Part shown: one piece after another, positions 33,873-43,033 of the stretch
Numbering within the stretch: position 1 is the stretch's first letter
How the letters are laid out: each line of letters opens with the position of its first letter
Source: Nemophila menziesii
Lineage: Eukaryota > Streptophyta > Magnoliopsida > Boraginales > Hydrophyllaceae
Reading direction: 5' to 3'
NCBI GenBank assembly: GCA_029959085.1
Contig: JARWIR010000001.1
Span: forward strand, 64,542,899 to 64,606,898
Length of the DNA stretch: 64,000 nucleotides
Notes under the pieces: generated by a model
Database searches by the model: none
What the model was told of the DNA's origin: nothing
Seen by the model: only the letters and a program-made list of their open reading frames with translations
Made by a program: the position numbers and the translations under genes

Positions 33873-35683
33873 GTGTTTAATTCTTGGCCTCCTTTATCGG
33901 AGCCTGAGAGGAGCTTCAGACCTTACAACAAACGAGTTCGTGAGGAAAGAGCCTTGAGAAGAATTATGGCAGCCCAACAAGATCCACCAGTAGGAGGACT
34001 ACCAGTAGGAGGAGATCCACCACTTGGAGCACCTCTTGGTCAACAAGAGCCACCACTCGGTGGACAAGAAGGACAACAATTACCAGCAGGAGGAGGTAAT
34101 GGGAACAATCTTAATAATCAACAAAACCGAGTTGAACAAGATCTACCTGGCCTTAATGTACCATTCCATGTTCAACCAATTGGTTACCGGCCTCCTGAGA
34201 TTCCGAATATCAAATTTAGACCCGATCCGGGCATGCTCAGTCAATTTCAATGTTTCGGACTCTATACTGGTACATCTATTCAAGATCCGGTAAAAGCGAT
34301 TCAGAAATTCATGCAGATTTGTGATGCCTACATTACTCCTGGCATTACACGCGAGCAACTGTATTGTCATATGTTTTTGTTTTTCTGGACCGGAAGAGCT
34401 AGCGATTGGCTAGAAAGACAACCAGATGGAACCATTCACTCTTGGAGAGAACTTCAAGCCGCATTCTTTAACCGATTTTATCCGAAGAGCATGAGACTTA
34501 AAGATCAAACCGAGCTTGCAAGATTTTGTCAAGAAGATGGAGAAACAGTGGGAGAAGCATGGACAAGGTTTCAACAAAAATTAACTAGATGTCCGCTCAT
34601 GGTTATACACCTGCTCTACAACTTGCTATGTTTTATGAAGGCCTTAATGATAAAGGTAGAGATAAGGTGGATAACATTGGAAAGGGTAATTTGGTGTCCA
34701 TGAATCATAATGAAGCTTCTGAGGTGTTAGAAAATATTATGGAACAAGAAAGAAGTTGGCCTTCAACGCGAGCTTCTGTAGCAAAGACCCGAGGAACGCT
34801 TCGTTTAGATGCAGAAACTGCGAATTCAGCTCAAATATCATCATTAGAAAATCAAATCAAGGAGCTGAGAATCGCGATGGAGAAGAATTTAGCCGCTACA
34901 AAGGTAGTACAAGAAGCACAAGGTTGTCAACAATGTGGAGTTAACGATCATGTATGAGAAGAGTGCGAATCAAATCCGCAATCTGTTTACTTTATATCCA
35001 ACCGATGGGGCAATCGCAACCATCCGGGTATGCAGTATTCAAATCCACAAGGGGCCGCTAATCCTAGTCATTATCAACCGCGACCCCAGAACAACTCTTA
35101 CCAACAGAGAGGTCAGTACCAAAACCAATATCAGAATAGACCTGCTCCTCCACAACAACCTGCTCAAGATGCCTATACCGATTCATTAGAGCAGAAAGCT
35201 TTACCTCAATATCCGCAAGAAGGATCTATGGACAATACACAGATAGTACAAGCTCTAGACCGTTTGAACACAACTCTTAATGCTCAAGACGAGAAGGTCA
35301 GAGGACATGATGCCATACTTCAGATGCTAGCTACACAAGTGACACAGTTAAACAAAGTGTTAACAAGTGTTGTAGAACAAAAAGAAGTAAAGGCAATCGA
35401 TGGAGGTGAAGACAAGGATGAGTTCGAAGCTTGCAAGGCTATATGACTTGAGATTAAAGAAGCAAAAGAGGAAGCACCACATGCTGCCATTAGTGCCGTG
35501 GAGGTTTCCAATACTGAAGACGAACCAACCAAGTCTAGCCCCGAGGAATCTGACTGTTTAGAAGATTATGTGGGGGACGATCAAGAGAAGGACGAGTTCA
35601 TAGAGTTACTGAGGAAGGTGCAAGAGGAGATTAGATCAGTAGTGGAATATGCAGCTGAGTTAGCTAAAGAAAAAGAGGAATAA
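33873..35683 (+). pseudogene. Gag of element E, with one frameshift and three stops
   Basis: Gag structural protein. The N-terminal 240 residues are open (33873 to about 34595): a proline/glycine/glutamine-rich lead, then the capsid domain with GYRPPEIPNIKFRPDPG, IQKFMQICDAY and W-R-E-L-Q-A-A-F. A probable one-base deletion near 34595 shifts the frame. The rest continues from 34589 through stops at 34955-34957, 35444-35446 and 35681-35683. The first stop replaces the Trp codon inside the zinc knuckle (CQQCGVNDHV, stop, EEC). A glutamine/asparagine-rich region follows. The normal start could also be an ATG at 33966, by comparison with A. Confidence 0.85.
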
Positions 35684-35710
35684 GCCTCAAAGGAGGAATC
35701 GAAAGATGAA

Positions 35711-36724
35711 GTGGCACCTGCTGTGCTAGAAGAGAAAGAAGAAGAGAAGGTGGAATCGCCACCTATTGTTCAACCAGTGTCACCAACTATTCCTGATACA
35801 AATCCTAAAGATGTCACTGTTCTCAAAACATTTGTAGAGGCGTACCAACCTGAAAATATCAACGCCCAAATGCTTGATATTGCAAAGAGAGGACTTACAC
35901 CGCAACAAGTTTATACGCAAGTTATTCCTGAGAAGGAGGCGAGTGTAGAGATCCCGAGAGAAAACCTGAGGGTTTCAAGAAGAAGTGAGAAAGAGCTGCC
36001 TACCAAGCTTAAAGATCCGGGAAGTTTCAACCTTCCTATTCAATTACATGGTAGACTCAAGGTGAAAGCTATGTACGATGTGGGTTCTGGTGTGAATCTT
36101 ATGCCTAAGTCCGTGTTCGAAAGACTTGGACTTCAGAAATCAGAGAAGACTCCAGTGAAGTTGCAGTTTGCTGACAACTCAGTTAAAAGGACATGGGGAA
36201 CAGTGGAGGACGTCTTAGTCCGTGCAGGTAATATCGCCATCCCTACTGACTTTGTTATACTTGAGTTTGATGCAGATAAGCAGGTTCCGATCATACTTGG
36301 ACGGCCCTTCATGGCCATAAGTCAAAGCGTGATCAACTTCCAAGATGGGACCATCACCCTTCATGCTAAGAATGTATCTGAGACCTTCTATGTCTTGGGT
36401 AAAAAACCGAGGAAGTTGGATCCCACAGTGCCTATCATCCACAGTCTTTCACATCACAAAGTCCCTCCTGAGGAGATCCACTTAAAACCTGTGGATACTG
36501 AGCCAAACATTGAGTTTGGGGTTGGCCATGAAGTCCTATGGAAAGCCCACAAACGCGAGAACAGGCCACGAAGTTTCAAAGACTCGTGGATGGGACCATT
36601 CATTGTCACTAAGGTTGTTTCAGCCAAGGTGATAGAAATTCGCCCCAAAACTGGGGTCAAGCGCAGATTAGTTGACATTCATAGCCTTACTCGTTGTTGG
36701 GGAGGCTATATTCGCAAATCTTGA
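35711..36724 (+). CDS. Element E: protease fused to integrase C-terminal-like domain
   Basis: Open frame of 337 codons, in the same frame as the C-terminal gag piece and so originally one polyprotein. Residues 1-100 are an acidic linker with GLTPQQVYTQVIPE. Residues about 105-230 form a retropepsin domain with active site DVGSG (123-127; DLGAS in B and C) and IILGRPF (194-200). Residues 268-334 match the integrase C-terminal SH3-like region (WMGPFIVTKVV). RT, RNase H and the catalytic integrase core, about 3 kb in B, are absent between the two parts. Whether the protease still works is unknown. The start given is the first ATG after an upstream stop and is not necessarily used. Confidence 0.75.
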   Translation: MAPAVLEEKEEEKVESPPIVQPVSPTIPDTNPKDVTVLKTFVEAYQPENINAQMLDIAKRGLTPQQVYTQVIPEKEASVEIPRENLRVSRRSEKELPTKLKDPGSFNLPIQLHGRLKVKAMYDVGSGVNLMPKSVFERLGLQKSEKTPVKLQFADNSVKRTWGTVEDVLVRAGNIAIPTDFVILEFDADKQVPIILGRPFMAISQSVINFQDGTITLHAKNVSETFYVLGKKPRKLDPTVPIIHSLSHHKVPPEEIHLKPVDTEPNIEFGVGHEVLWKAHKRENRPRSFKDSWMGPFIVTKVVSAKVIEIRPKTGVKRRLVDIHSLTRCWGGYIRKS

Positions 36725-36726
36725 CA

Positions 36727-36789
36727 GAGGTAACACGTCTAACTTTGAAAGACGTAAAACAAAAGTGTTGTACGGGAGACAACCCGTAG
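36727..36789 (+). other. Conserved twin-hairpin motif after the pol stop, element E
   Basis: Three bases after the stop. Hairpin 1: ACGTCT (36735-36740) with AGACGT (36750-36755). Hairpin 2: TACGGG (36771-36776), loop AGACAA, CCCGTA (36783-36788). Same stems in I; D has different but still complementary stems. Confidence 0.7.
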
Positions 36790-36949
36790 TTTTTTTATGT
36801 TTTCATGTCTTTTACATTTTTAGTTTAAGTTTATTTTAGTTGTTTTTAGTTGATAATGCATGTTTGAGGAAGGTATTAGTGTTTTTGGTGTGTAGGAATC
36901 GGAGAAATCAAGTTAGGGAACGCGAGGATAAAATTTTGGAGCAAAGGAA

Positions 36950-37330
36950 TGCACCCCGCGGACTACCCCCATGGACTACCCCATGGTCCGTGCCCTGGTC
37001 CGCGAGGTCAAAACACGTGCCACGGGTTGCACCGCGGGTTTGATCCAGAAACCAGAAAAAGTTGACCGCGGACTACCCCCCTGCACCGCACCATGGTCCG
37101 CGCCCCAAAAATGCGTGCCACGGGGTAGGTGCCACGGGTATTCTGACGGAGTTAGCTACAGAAGGCGCGGGGTACCCTCCGGTACACCGGACCCTAGTCC
37201 GCAGCCCAGAAACACGTGCCACGGGGTCCTACCACGGGTCCAATCCAGTGAGCAAAAATTTTCGAGCATCAGATGTCGCGGACTACCCTGCGGTGCACCC
37301 CATGGTCCGCAGGGGTAGTCCGCAGCGCCG
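36950..37330 (+). repeat. GC-rich palindrome array of element E
   Basis: Units built from CGCGGACTACCCC and a matching ATGGTCCGCG arm, with an inner TGCGGTGCACC, recur at about 36955, 37064, 37158 and 37276. They alternate with CGTGCCACGGG (about 37017, 37120, 37217). Very GC-rich in an AT-rich element. ORFs reading through it are repeat artefacts. Confidence 0.75.
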
Positions 37331-37360
37331 CCAGAGAGAGAGAAAGTTATGGGATTTGTG

Positions 37361-37367
37361 TATAAAG
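37361..37367 (+). promoter_or_regulatory. TATA box upstream of E's 3' ORF
   Basis: TATAAAG, about 50 bp after the palindrome array. A CT- and A-rich leader of about 400 bp follows up to the 3' ORF. Inferred internal promoter; the same arrangement is seen in B, C and D. Confidence 0.5.
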
Positions 37368-37770
37368 GAGGTATTATGCTTTTAGTTCCGAATTTTATTA
37401 CCCCAACCCCTCTTTCTTCTCTCCAAAACTCTCCTAACTCCATTGAAGCTCATCAAAACCTTAACCAATCACCAAAACACTACCCAATCATCAAGAAAAA
37501 CACATCAAACCTTCTCTCCACATCATTACAAGAGAAAATCAAATACCCAATCTTCACCAAATACATTCAAATTGAAGAATCAAAGAGCCAAATTTTCAAA
37601 ATTCATCCTACAATTTCTTAAATCCAAGCCAACCCATTACAAATCCACCTCACCCACATAGAGATTAATCATCAATTCATATTTCTTAAGCCAAATCAAG
37701 CTTGTTCAACCATTAATTCAAGAGTAAATTTCAAGGGTTGCTAAAGCTTTGAGTTGGGTGTTAATTGAGG

Positions 37771-38964
37771 ATGACTAATAGAACAACAATCTTAGCTAAC
37801 AAGAGGGAGGTGAAGAGTAACAAGGGATTGGATTTAAACAAGAAGAAATCAATTGACAAAGGTGCTAGTTCTAAATCAAAGGGTAAAGATAAAGTGAAGA
37901 GTGGGAAACCTTCGTATGATCGTAATGGTAAAAAGCTTTATTATTATGCAAAGGAGAGAACACAACCTCAACAAGATCTTATACCTATAGAGAAAGTGGA
38001 TACTTCAAAGGCCTTGAAGACTTCTGCAGAGAAACAGTTAAAAGAACTACCTTTTGCTTATGAGAAAGTATTCAAGGAAGAAATTAGAGATGGAGAATAC
38101 GCAAGATTCTTAGAGCTTGGTGAGAAATTGGGTTGGTCTACGTTCATGGTAAGACGTTCTGAATTATGTCATGAATTAGTTTTGGAGTTCTATTTAGGCC
38201 TCTTTAGCCGAGATAGTAATGGTGTTCCGATTAGAGGAAAGTTAGTTCCTTTCACAGTTGAGGAGATTAGGAACCACTTTAAGTTTAAGAAACTGAAAGG
38301 TTTTTGCAAATTTGAAGAAGCAGTTGCTAAACGAAAGATCTTTGATGAGGAATTACTTTTTGAGCATGTTTTAGACAAAGAGAAAGTGCAATCACATAAG
38401 GGAGAATTGAAGGCACCTTGGCCTTACAAATATCTTCAAGCGGATGCGCGAATTTGGCACAATTTCCTTGTCCCTAATATTTTTGGAAACACACGAACTT
38501 TGGATGTGACTATGAAGTACGCTCTACTGTTGGACTGTATTTTGAGAGGAGAAGAAGTTGATGTGGCACAGTTGATCTATGAGGAGGTGATACGATTTTC
38601 GGTCTCTCCTAAATCAGTTTATAATGTTAAATTTCCAACTATGATCACGTGTCTTGTGCGAAAAGCGAATGTGGTATTGGGTGAAGAAGAGAAACTCGAG
38701 TTTAAAATGAGTTATATTGATAATGCTTGGATCAAGGGAATTCTTCTAAGAGCGGGTTCTACGCAAGTCTCGAAGGAAGAAAAGGAGGAAAATTGGCAAG
38801 AGAAGATGGAGGAGCGTTTAACGAAATTTGAAGCAGCTCAAACTTCCTTAGTCAATGATGTGGCACAAATCAACGCTAATCAAGTGCACATCATGAAACT
38901 CCTTGAGCAATTAACGAAAGGTCCAGCAATTCCAACCTTGGATATCAATGATGCGAGGCAATAG
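37771..38964 (+). CDS. Element E 3' ORF: plant transposon-associated protein of unknown function, intact
   Basis: Intact ORF of 397 codons, the longest undamaged gene of any LTR element here. I chose ATG 37771 (MTNRT) because B and C start the same way; six bases upstream the frame is also open. N-terminus lysine-rich (about residues 1-50). The central region contains W-H-N-F-L-V-P and RTLDVTMKYALLLDCILRGEEVDVAQLI (cited for its pattern; split: RTLDVTMKYA, LLLDCILRGE, EVDVAQLI; residues about 226-275). This resembles the 'putative plant transposon protein' domain (PF20167-like) found with Athila/Tat elements. The last 60 residues look coiled-coil. It sits in the env-like position, but I see no signal peptide or transmembrane segment. 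A PPT-like GAGTTGGGTG tract lies just upstream. Confidence 0.75.
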   Translation: MTNRTTILANKREVKSNKGLDLNKKKSIDKGASSKSKGKDKVKSGKPSYDRNGKKLYYYAKERTQPQQDLIPIEKVDTSKALKTSAEKQLKELPFAYEKVFKEEIRDGEYARFLELGEKLGWSTFMVRRSELCHELVLEFYLGLFSRDSNGVPIRGKLVPFTVEEIRNHFKFKKLKGFCKFEEAVAKRKIFDEELLFEHVLDKEKVQSHKGELKAPWPYKYLQADARIWHNFLVPNIFGNTRTLDVTMKYALLLDCILRGEEVDVAQLIYEEVIRFSVSPKSVYNVKFPTMITCLVRKANVVLGEEEKLEFKMSYIDNAWIKGILLRAGSTQVSKEEKEENWQEKMEERLTKFEAAQTSLVNDVAQINANQVHIMKLLEQLTKGPAIPTLDINDARQ

Positions 38965-40551
38965 CCTCGAGAGTATGTTCTCTTTCTTCCTTACCATTTC
39001 TGTAAATATGTCTATCTGCTAATTTTAATTTCTTTTTTTCGAGTCTTTTTCGAGTCGTGGGGACACGGCTCATTTTTGAGTTGGGGGTGTGGGGATTCGT
39101 TGTCTCTCATCTCCATTTTTCTGTTTTTTTGGGTGAAATTAAAATTTTTGATACATGGGAATTAGATGTAGAATGTGTTTAATAGCTGAAAGCATAAGCT
39201 CAGTAGATTAATGATAGTAAGTAATGTGTTTATGAGCTATGTATTTGTATGCTTTGAGTATTTGCAGGAAAACACACGTTGATAGTAAAGAAAAGATTAG
39301 TAAGCAATGCGATAGAAAGTATGTTCGATCTCAGGGAACCTTGAGAAGTGTGTAGGCCGTGAGATCCAAGCTAGTTGAAAAACCATTTGATGAAAGTGCT
39401 AAAGGTAAGAAATTTTCTAAATTACATAGTGTAGAAAGTGATTAAGGCGGTTATTTCATATTTTGAAGCCCTTGAAGCCTTTTTATACCTTCTCACCTTG
39501 TGATTTTTTATTTTATATGCTATATCCTTCTCAGCCCCTTCTAGCCTTTCTAAAGCCTTTTATTGAAACACGTTATAAGCCATATCCTTTAGATTTTAGG
39601 ACTTTTCCATATGACCCGCACTCGAATCGCGATGCATAGACAGTTGTTTTAGAGCTTGAGTTTGGGGTGGTGGGTCCACCATTATGGGAATTGTTATTTT
39701 GTTGGGATTTTTGAGCTTATTAATTGTGCTTTGTGCCTTATATTGATGATGTTTCACAGAATTGTATTGTAACCCTTTGCCGGGGTAATAGTGAATGAAA
39801 AAGAAGCTTCGAGCTAATTCTGCCAACAAGGGCAATTAAAAGAAAAAATATATATACGAGAAATTAGCGTGATATCTCAACATTAAAGGAGAATCATAGC
39901 TATAGAAATTGAATTGAAAAGAAAAGAAAATATATATTCGGACCGGCAAAGTGGATTTTTATGTGAACATCTTAAGCTTTAATTGGGTCATTGGGGATGC
40001 TCAATTATGCATCAAGGAATTCATTGGGTTGAGTGAGAAACGTTTTATGAGAGTAACTCAAGCTCTAGGGCGATTCGTTGATGGCTAGTGAGGAGAGAGC
40101 CAAAAGCTCACTCCAAATTATCCAAATATATGATCATACCCGTCCCTAAGCCTACATTACAACCTTAAAGACCTTTTGATTCTTTGCTATGTAATTGAGA
40201 AGTGATTGAGCCATTAGAGATTAGTTAAGTGGATCCTTGGATACTAGTGAAATCGATGAACAATCTATAGCTCTCTTGGGGAACTGAGTAAAGTCCCAAT
40301 CCTTCTTACATTGCGAAACTAATCTGATCTTGAATTCAAGTCGTGTTGACTGTGGATATGAGAAGTGTACAGGTATGTAGTTTATAAATATTATTGCATG
40401 AAATTTTCTGAGTTATGTGCTTTAGGTTTATTCTACATATTTTGCTATGCTTTTTCCATTGTGTTGAGAATGTTATAAGTGTGTATTTCTAGACTTCCCT
40501 ATGTTTTTATCTTTATTGTATCGGGACGATACAACTTTGAGTTGGGGGTCT
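38965..40551 (+). other. 3' non-coding region of element E
   Basis: About 1.6 kb with no gene, conserved in blocks with D and B. Contains extra PPT-like tracts (GAGTTGGGGGTGTGGGG near 39078, GAGTTTGGGGTGGTGGG near 39658), the GGA-loop hairpin at 40516-40534 and the true polypurine tract GAGTTGGGGGTCT directly before the 3' LTR. Confidence 0.75.
40516..40534 (+). other. Hairpin next to the polypurine tract, element E
   Basis: TTGTATCG-GGA-CGATACAA, a perfect 8-bp stem with a GGA loop, identical in D (46583-46601) and compensated in B (3156-3174). Confidence 0.75.
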
Positions 40552-42077
40552 TGATGTCTCCTCATTTGTGATAGATTAATGTTAGGATGAGACATCATTT
40601 TAAGTGATTTAGAAGTCAATAATGTCGATTTTCTTGAGTTTTAGTGCACTTTCCTATTTTGTGTCTTGATTTGTAGAATTATTGTTTTTAGAGCATATTG
40701 GGTTTAATTGTTTATTTAGTGTGTAGCTTTAAAGATAATTATGGAGCTTAATTAGAGTCCAAGTCAAAGACAACAACTTATGGAAAGAGATTTGCATGGT
40801 AATTGGAGATAAGGAAAGAAAAGCTAAAAAGATGGAAAAGGAAAAGCTGCCTAAATCTGGGATTCTGCATACACGTCCAAAGATAGGCGTTTTTACCTAA
40901 GAAAGAGGCCGATTTTGGTGATTTCCTTCAACAGGGTCTAGATAATTCTGTTGTGATTCTTTTGGTATCTTGTGGAGCAAAATCCGACCAATAACGAAGA
41001 AGATACACTCAAAACGGTGCAGCAGTGTTTATCTTTCTTTCCATACGAATTTGAGTTGGGCTAGAAGTCCATTACCTTAACTCTTCCTCAAGAAAACGAA
41101 TTAGGTCTTCTAAACACCTATAAATACACCCTTATATCACTTGTAAATGATCCTTGCCTCATAGTAATTAGTTCTTAAGGTTTTATTCTTCCAGTTTATT
41201 GTAGAGAGCAAGATGATGTCTTTTGTAATTTCTTTTAGTTTATTTCCATCAAGTATGAACTAAACTTCCCATAGCTTGGGTTTTGCATATGTATAATCTA
41301 TGAATTCTAATTCTTCTATCTAAGTTTCTTTGGGAATTATATGTTTTAATCTGATATTAGCTTCTTACTTTATATTTGTTTATGTGTTTTGATTTAATGT
41401 CTTTCCTAGAACTGATCACTTTAGGATTGTTTTAATAGTAGTTAGATGGTCTCCTTGACAGGGTGTTTAACTATTGAACCACCACATAATGTCTAGTGTC
41501 GATAGCAGTTCTGACAAAACATACTTCTAACTAGATAGTCATTAGGGTTTGTTTTAACCACCGTATCACCAAGATTGCAGTATTTGCTTAGGGCCTTAGT
41601 GGCGTTTGATAACCCTATTTGAAATCACTTCTTGGTTGTGACGTAGCCCCCTTAGTCGCTCTCAAGGTCTAAGCTTGGGGAATTTAGAATCCTGACTAAG
41701 TATTACCAAGAGCTAATATTCTCCCTTATGAACTAGATTTATAGATAGAATTAGAAGGATTAGTGCATACTAGTAAAACCTAAGCTATATTATTCATCTC
41801 ATATTCTTAATCTTTTACTTTATTGTCTTTATTTTCCTAGTTTAATTCATAATTTCGAAATCTATTTGCTTTAATTTTCTGTCTTTTAATTATTTACTTT
41901 TACTCGTTATCTGTTCCTACGCGTTTAACACACTTAAGTCCCTGAGAACGAACTCTACTTATCATTAAAACTTGCATACGTCCTGTAATACTTGCAGTAC
42001 TGTGCCTGTCTAGTGTGAGAGTGCGTAGTTTCTTGGCTTAATTTTATCTTATTTTTATCACACCCTAGGCGACACCA
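40552..42077 (+). repeat. 3' LTR of element E
   Basis: 1526 bp, TGATGTCTC...GACACCA, TATA box at 41118-41126. The duplication ATAGC follows at 42078-42082, after which D's integrase-tail frame resumes. Confidence 0.95.
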
Positions 42078-42122
42078 ATAGCCTTACCCACTGCTGGGGA
42101 GGTTACATAATTAAGGTATAAT

Positions 42123-42185
42123 GGAGGTAACCCGTCAAACTTTAAATGACGTTAAATAATAGTGCTCTTGGGGAGACACCCCAAG
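42123..42185 (+). other. Conserved twin-hairpin motif after the pol stop, element D
   Basis: Hairpin 1: CGTCA (42133-42137) with TGACG (42147-42151). Hairpin 2: CTTGGGG (42167-42173), loop AGACA, CCCCAAG (42179-42185), the strongest version in the window. Confidence 0.7.
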
Positions 42186-42339
42186 CTTTAATTGCTTTTT
42201 TAGTTTAGTTTTTTAGTGTATATTATTTATTTTACGTATTTTTTAGTTGATAGTGCATTACTGAGGAAGGTATTAGTGTTTTAGATGTTCAGGTAGCAAA
42301 GAAATCGAGTTTGGGAAGCGAAAACGAAATTTTTTGGAA

Positions 42340-42600
42340 GTATTCAGACCTGCCACCGGTATACCGGGCCCTACCGGCGGTATACCGCAGGTTAGAAAAC
42401 CCGAGGCCACGTGTTCTATGCCGAGAGGTAAAATTCAAAAGCAAGCATCTCCGGTATACCGGGCCATATCTCCAGTATACTGGGCAGGACAAAAACCCGA
42501 GCCAACGGGTTCGCAACACGGGTTTTTTGACGAAGCTTGGATATGATGGAACAGTAGCTTCGGTATACCGGGCCCTACGGCCGGTATACCGCCCAACCCC
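42340..42600 (+). repeat. GC-rich palindrome array of element D
   Basis: Three paired units built on CCGGTATACCGG (starting about 42355, 42451 and 42561), each pair about 24 bp centre to centre and often followed by GGCCC. They alternate with CCACGTG/CAACGGGTT-type linkers. Confidence 0.75.
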
Positions 42601-42630
42601 GCTGGAGAATTTTTTTCGTGTTTTTAAGGT

Positions 42631-42636
42631 TATAAG
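42631..42636 (+). promoter_or_regulatory. Weak TATA-like box upstream of D's 3' ORF
   Basis: TATAAG, about 37 bp after the palindrome array and about 400 bp above the 3' ORF start, matching the geometry in E. Confidence 0.35.
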
Positions 42637-43033
42637 AAGGAAGAGGTGAGTTCTAGTCCGAATTTCTCAATCCTTAAGCCTCACTTTCTTCCCCAAACCT
42701 CTCCCAACTCCATTAAAGCTTCAACAAATCTTCACCTAACATCAAAACACAACCAAGTCACCATGAATTCAAATCTAAATCCTTCCCTACATCATTACAA
42801 AGAAGAATCAACCATCCAAATCATATCAAAACATCTAGAATCCAACAAGAGCCTAATTTTTCAAAATTCATCCAAAATTCCTTAAACCCATATCATCAAA
42901 GCTTGATTCCATCATACCCATATGGAGAATTATCATCCTAACACCTTCCTAACCCAAATAAAGCTTGTTCCACCTATCATCAAGAGTTACAATTTCAAGA
43001 GTGTTCAAAGCTTTGAGTTGGGGGTAAAAAGAG

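Larger units (their letters stand above)
32191..42077 (+). mobile_element. Element E: full-length non-autonomous Athila/Tat-related element
   Basis: Complete from LTR to LTR (9887 bp) with a perfect ATAGC duplication. Contents: primer-binding site, gag, protease fused to an integrase C-terminal-like tail, twin hairpins, palindrome array, TATA box, intact 3' ORF, 3' non-coding region, GGA-loop hairpin and polypurine tract. RT, RNase H and the integrase core are missing. The LTRs differ at roughly 15-20 positions by eye (about 1 percent), making E the youngest complete element here. It must have been mobilised in trans. Confidence 0.95.

Noticed and set aside
36840..37443. Several ORFs of 67-115 codons across E's palindrome array
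   Set aside because: Overlapping frames through a repeat array, no family resemblance, and not conserved in other elements.
37771..38964. Retroviral-type envelope gene
   Set aside because: Position matches the env-like ORF of some Athila elements, but I see no signal peptide, transmembrane segment or cysteine pattern. The sequence looks like the plant transposon-associated domain plus coiled coil.
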